Source: Nucisporomicrobium flavum
GTDB lineage: Bacteria > Actinomycetota > Actinomycetes > Mycobacteriales > Micromonosporaceae
Direction of reading: 5' to 3'
Assembly: GCF_016464385.1 (NCBI RefSeq)
Contig: NZ_JADMLH010000009.1
Location: 65,267-129,266, forward strand
DNA: 64,000 nt
The position numbers and the translations under genes were made by a program. The notes beneath the pieces were generated by a model that was given only the letters and a program-made list of their open reading frames with translations, did not search any database and was not told the DNA's origin. Below, piece after piece: positions 62,152 to 64,000 of this stretch. How positions within the stretch are numbered: position 1 is the stretch's first letter; every line of letters begins with the position of its first letter.

Positions 62152-63460
62152 TCAGCGGGTTCCGGTCGGCGTCCGGCGGGGCCCAGCTCGCGGCGTCGGC
62201 CTCGACCTGCTCGCCGGAGCGGATGTCCTTGATCGTGTCCGGCTCGCCGTCGGCGCCGGGGAACCACACGAACGGCACGCCGCGCCGCTCGGCGAACCGG
62301 ATCTGCTTGCCGAACTTCGCCGCCGTCGGCGCCACCTCGGTGCTGATCCCGCGCGAGCGCAGGGACTGGGCGATCCGGTCGCAACGCCCGCGCAAGTCCT
62401 CATTGGGCAGTGCCACGACGACGCAGGTCGGCACGCTGCGCGAGATCGTCAGCGCGTCGTGGCCGAAGAGCAGGCCGAGCATGCGCGACACCCCGATCGA
62501 GATGCCCACGCCGGGGAAACGCTCGTTGCCGGACGACGCCAGGTTCTCGTACCGGCCGCCGGAGCAGATGGAGCCGAAGCGCTCGTACCCCTCGAGCTGG
62601 GTCTCGTAGACGGTGCCGGTGTAGTAGTCCAGGCCACGGGCGATCTTCAGCTCGGCGCGGATCAGGCCGGGCGCGTGCTCCGCGGCGGCCTCCACCACCC
62701 GCAGCAGCTCCTCCAGGCCCTCGTCGAGCAGCGGGTTGTCCACGCCGAGCGCGCGGACCGCGTCCACGAAGGACCCGTCGGTCGCGGAGATCTCCGCCAG
62801 CCGCAGGCAGGCCGCGGCCTGAGCGTCGGTCGCGCCGGCGGTCTCCACCAGCAGCGCGGCGACCTTCTCCGGGCCGATCTTGTCGAGCTTGTCGACCATC
62901 CGCAGGACCTGCTCGGGGTCCTCGAGGCCGAGGCCGCGGTAGAAGCCTTCGCACACCTTGCGGTTGTTGACCAGGATCGTGGCCCGCGGGATCGGCAGCG
63001 AGCGGAAGGCGTCACCGATGACCAGGGGCATCTCGGTGTCGTAGTGGAACGGCAGCGAGTCGCGGTCCACCACGTCGATGTCGGCCTGCAGGAACTCGCG
63101 GTAGCGGCCCTCCTGCGGGCGTTCGCCGCGCCACACCTTCTGGATCTGGTAGCGCCGGAACGGGAACTGCAGCTTGCCGGAATTCTCCAGCACGAACCGC
63201 GCGAACGGCACGGTCAGGTCGAAGTGCAGGCCGAGCTGGTCGTCACCGCCGCCGGCGGCCGGGTCCTCCTGCAGGCGGCGCAGCAGGTAGACCTCCTTGG
63301 ACGTCTCGCCCTTGCTGAGCAGGGTCTCCAGCGGCTCGACGGCCCGGGTCTCGAGCGGGGCGAAGCCGTACAGCTCGAAGGTGGACCGGATCTTGTCCAG
63401 GACGTACTGCTCGATCATGCGCTGCCGCGGCAGCCACTCGGGGAAGCCGGAAATGGGCAC
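62138..63460 (-). CDS. hisS: Histidine-tRNA ligase
   Basis: Class II synthetase of 440 residues, with motif 1 region (FAPLETRAVEPLETL), motif 2 YRYQIQKVWRGERPQEGRYREF-like segment (FRRYQIQKVWRGE), histidine-specific LDYYTGTVYE and motif 3 GVGISIGVSR, then an anticodon-binding domain. The GTG at 63460 (PISGFPEWLP) is the start; a canonical Shine-Dalgarno is not obvious. It lies 16 bp after the metallo-hydrolase gene, typical for actinobacteria. Confidence 0.95.
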   Translation of the reverse strand: MPISGFPEWLPRQRMIEQYVLDKIRSTFELYGFAPLETRAVEPLETLLSKGETSKEVYLLRRLQEDPAAGGGDDQLGLHFDLTVPFARFVLENSGKLQFPFRRYQIQKVWRGERPQEGRYREFLQADIDVVDRDSLPFHYDTEMPLVIGDAFRSLPIPRATILVNNRKVCEGFYRGLGLEDPEQVLRMVDKLDKIGPEKVAALLVETAGATDAQAAACLRLAEISATDGSFVDAVRALGVDNPLLDEGLEELLRVVEAAAEHAPGLIRAELKIARGLDYYTGTVYETQLEGYERFGSICSGGRYENLASSGNERFPGVGISIGVSRMLGLLFGHDALTISRSVPTCVVVALPNEDLRGRCDRIAQSLRSRGISTEVAPTAAKFGKQIRFAERRGVPFVWFPGADGEPDTIKDIRSGEQVEADAASWAPPDADRNPLISAG

Positions 63461-63476
63461 TGTCTCTCGTCTCTTC

Positions 63477-64000
63477 CTACAGTCCGCGGCCGGGCGCGGC
63501 GGTCAGCCCCCGCAGGTACGGGTTCGTCGCGCGCTCACGGCCGATCGTCGTCTCGGGCCCGTGGCCGGGCAGCACGACCGTGTCGTCGGCCAGCGGCAGG
63601 ACCTTGTCCCGCAGGCTGGCCATCATCACGTCGGTGTTGCCGCCCGGCAGGTCGGTGCGCCCGATGGAGCCGGCGAACAGCACGTCACCGGAGAGGCAGA
63701 GCTGCTCGGCCTCCCACGGCGTGCCGGCAGCCGGCAGCCGGAACAGCACCGACCCGCCGGTATGGCCGGGCGCGTGGTCGACGGTGATCTCGAGACCGGC
63801 GAGGCTCAGGGTGGCGCCGTCGGTCAGCTCCGCGACGTCCTCGGGCTCGGCGTACGAGAACCGGCCGCCGAACAGCTCGGTGAGGTCCATGCTCAGGCCC
63901 TTGGCCGGATCGGCGAGCATCTCCCGGTCCGCCGGGTGCACGTACGCGGTGATGCCCTTCGCGCCGCAGACGGGCGTGACGGAGAACGTGTGGTCCAGGT
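63477..64000 (-). CDS. Metallo-beta-lactamase-fold hydrolase (glyoxalase II-like), 5' end missing
   Basis: The C-terminal 173 or so residues are in the window; the N-terminus with most of the HxHxDH motif lies beyond the right edge, beginning here with LDHTFSVTPV. Visible metal ligands are His in DHAPGHTGGS, Asp in LSGDVLFAGSIGRTD and His in VLPGHGPETTIG. Small proteins of this kind precede hisS in actinobacteria and hydrolyse thioesters. Because the fragment is partial, the specificity is not clear. Confidence 0.9.
   Translation of the reverse strand, partial: LDHTFSVTPVCGAKGITAYVHPADREMLADPAKGLSMDLTELFGGRFSYAEPEDVAELTDGATLSLAGLEITVDHAPGHTGGSVLFRLPAAGTPWEAEQLCLSGDVLFAGSIGRTDLPGGNTDVMMASLRDKVLPLADDTVVLPGHGPETTIGRERATNPYLRGLTAAPGRGL

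Overview
The window is high-GC actinobacterial DNA, with dense genes, 1-4 bp start/stop overlaps and many GTG starts. The gene order fits a filamentous actinomycete: alaS-ruvX-mltG-aroE-aroC-aroK ... aroB-aroQ-efp-nusB-bldD / pyrR-pyrB-pyrC-carA-carB-pyrD. BldD (the c-di-GMP-responsive developmental regulator) and a FliA/WhiG-type sigma factor point to a sporulating genus. My best guess is Micromonosporaceae, possibly Actinoplanes, but this is inferred from gene content only.

Layout. 1-9670 (minus strand): the whole de novo pyrimidine operon pyrR-pyrB-pyrC-carA-carB-pyrD, with a bioA-type aminotransferase inserted before the truncated pyrF. Its leader carries a hairpin matching a PyrR-binding site against the Shine-Dalgarno. 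9671-10512: the divergent bldD gene with a promoter, a BldD-box-like operator and a strong terminator. 10757-23666 (mostly minus): nusB, efp, the shikimate genes, mltG, ruvX, alaS and two small membrane proteins. Three accessory genes (RHH-Clp_N protein, frameshifted WYL regulator, alpha/beta hydrolase) interrupt the block between aroK and aroB. 23801-29899: a 1393-residue repetitive proline/glycine-rich membrane protein translationally coupled to rarA, and a small membrane protein. 29971-35443: ArsR/MFS operon with divergent GNAT, GyrI-like protein, RmlD-like reductase and aspS. 35587-41109: membrane protein, double-domain Lrp regulator, DHA2 drug exporter, and a ComB / coiled-coil / two-TM operon.

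41414-45986: a probable fusion of a GRDP-like domain to a small-molecule kinase, a hemerythrin, and a divergent set (PLP D-serine-dehydratase-like enzyme, amidohydrolase, RidA) that reads as a coherent D-amino-acid or N-acyl-amino-acid degradation module. 45971-50583: urease operon ureA-ureB-ureC-ureF-ureG-ureD without ureE; UreG carries a His/Asp-rich pentapeptide-repeat extension. 50707-55359: SRPBCC protein, FliA-like sigma factor with an extra C-terminal tail, a small conserved protein, and a Ser/Thr kinase whose extracellular part looks like a cellulose-binding (CBM2-type) module. 55841-59388: cyanophycin synthetase and cyanophycinase in one operon. 59475-64000: HxlR regulator with an MFS exporter fused to a monooxygenase-like domain, a divergent thioesterase, hisS, and a truncated metallo-beta-lactamase-fold hydrolase.

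The nitrogen-related genes stand out as a group: pyrimidine synthesis, urease, a possible D-amino-acid degradation set, and cyanophycin storage and release. Nothing in the window looks like a phage, transposon, CRISPR array or tRNA/rRNA gene. The least ordinary items are the kinase with an extracellular CBM2-like domain and upstream BldD-like boxes, the repeat-built membrane protein after rarA, the RHH-Clp_N gene with its perfect inverted repeat, and the GRDP-kinase fusion.
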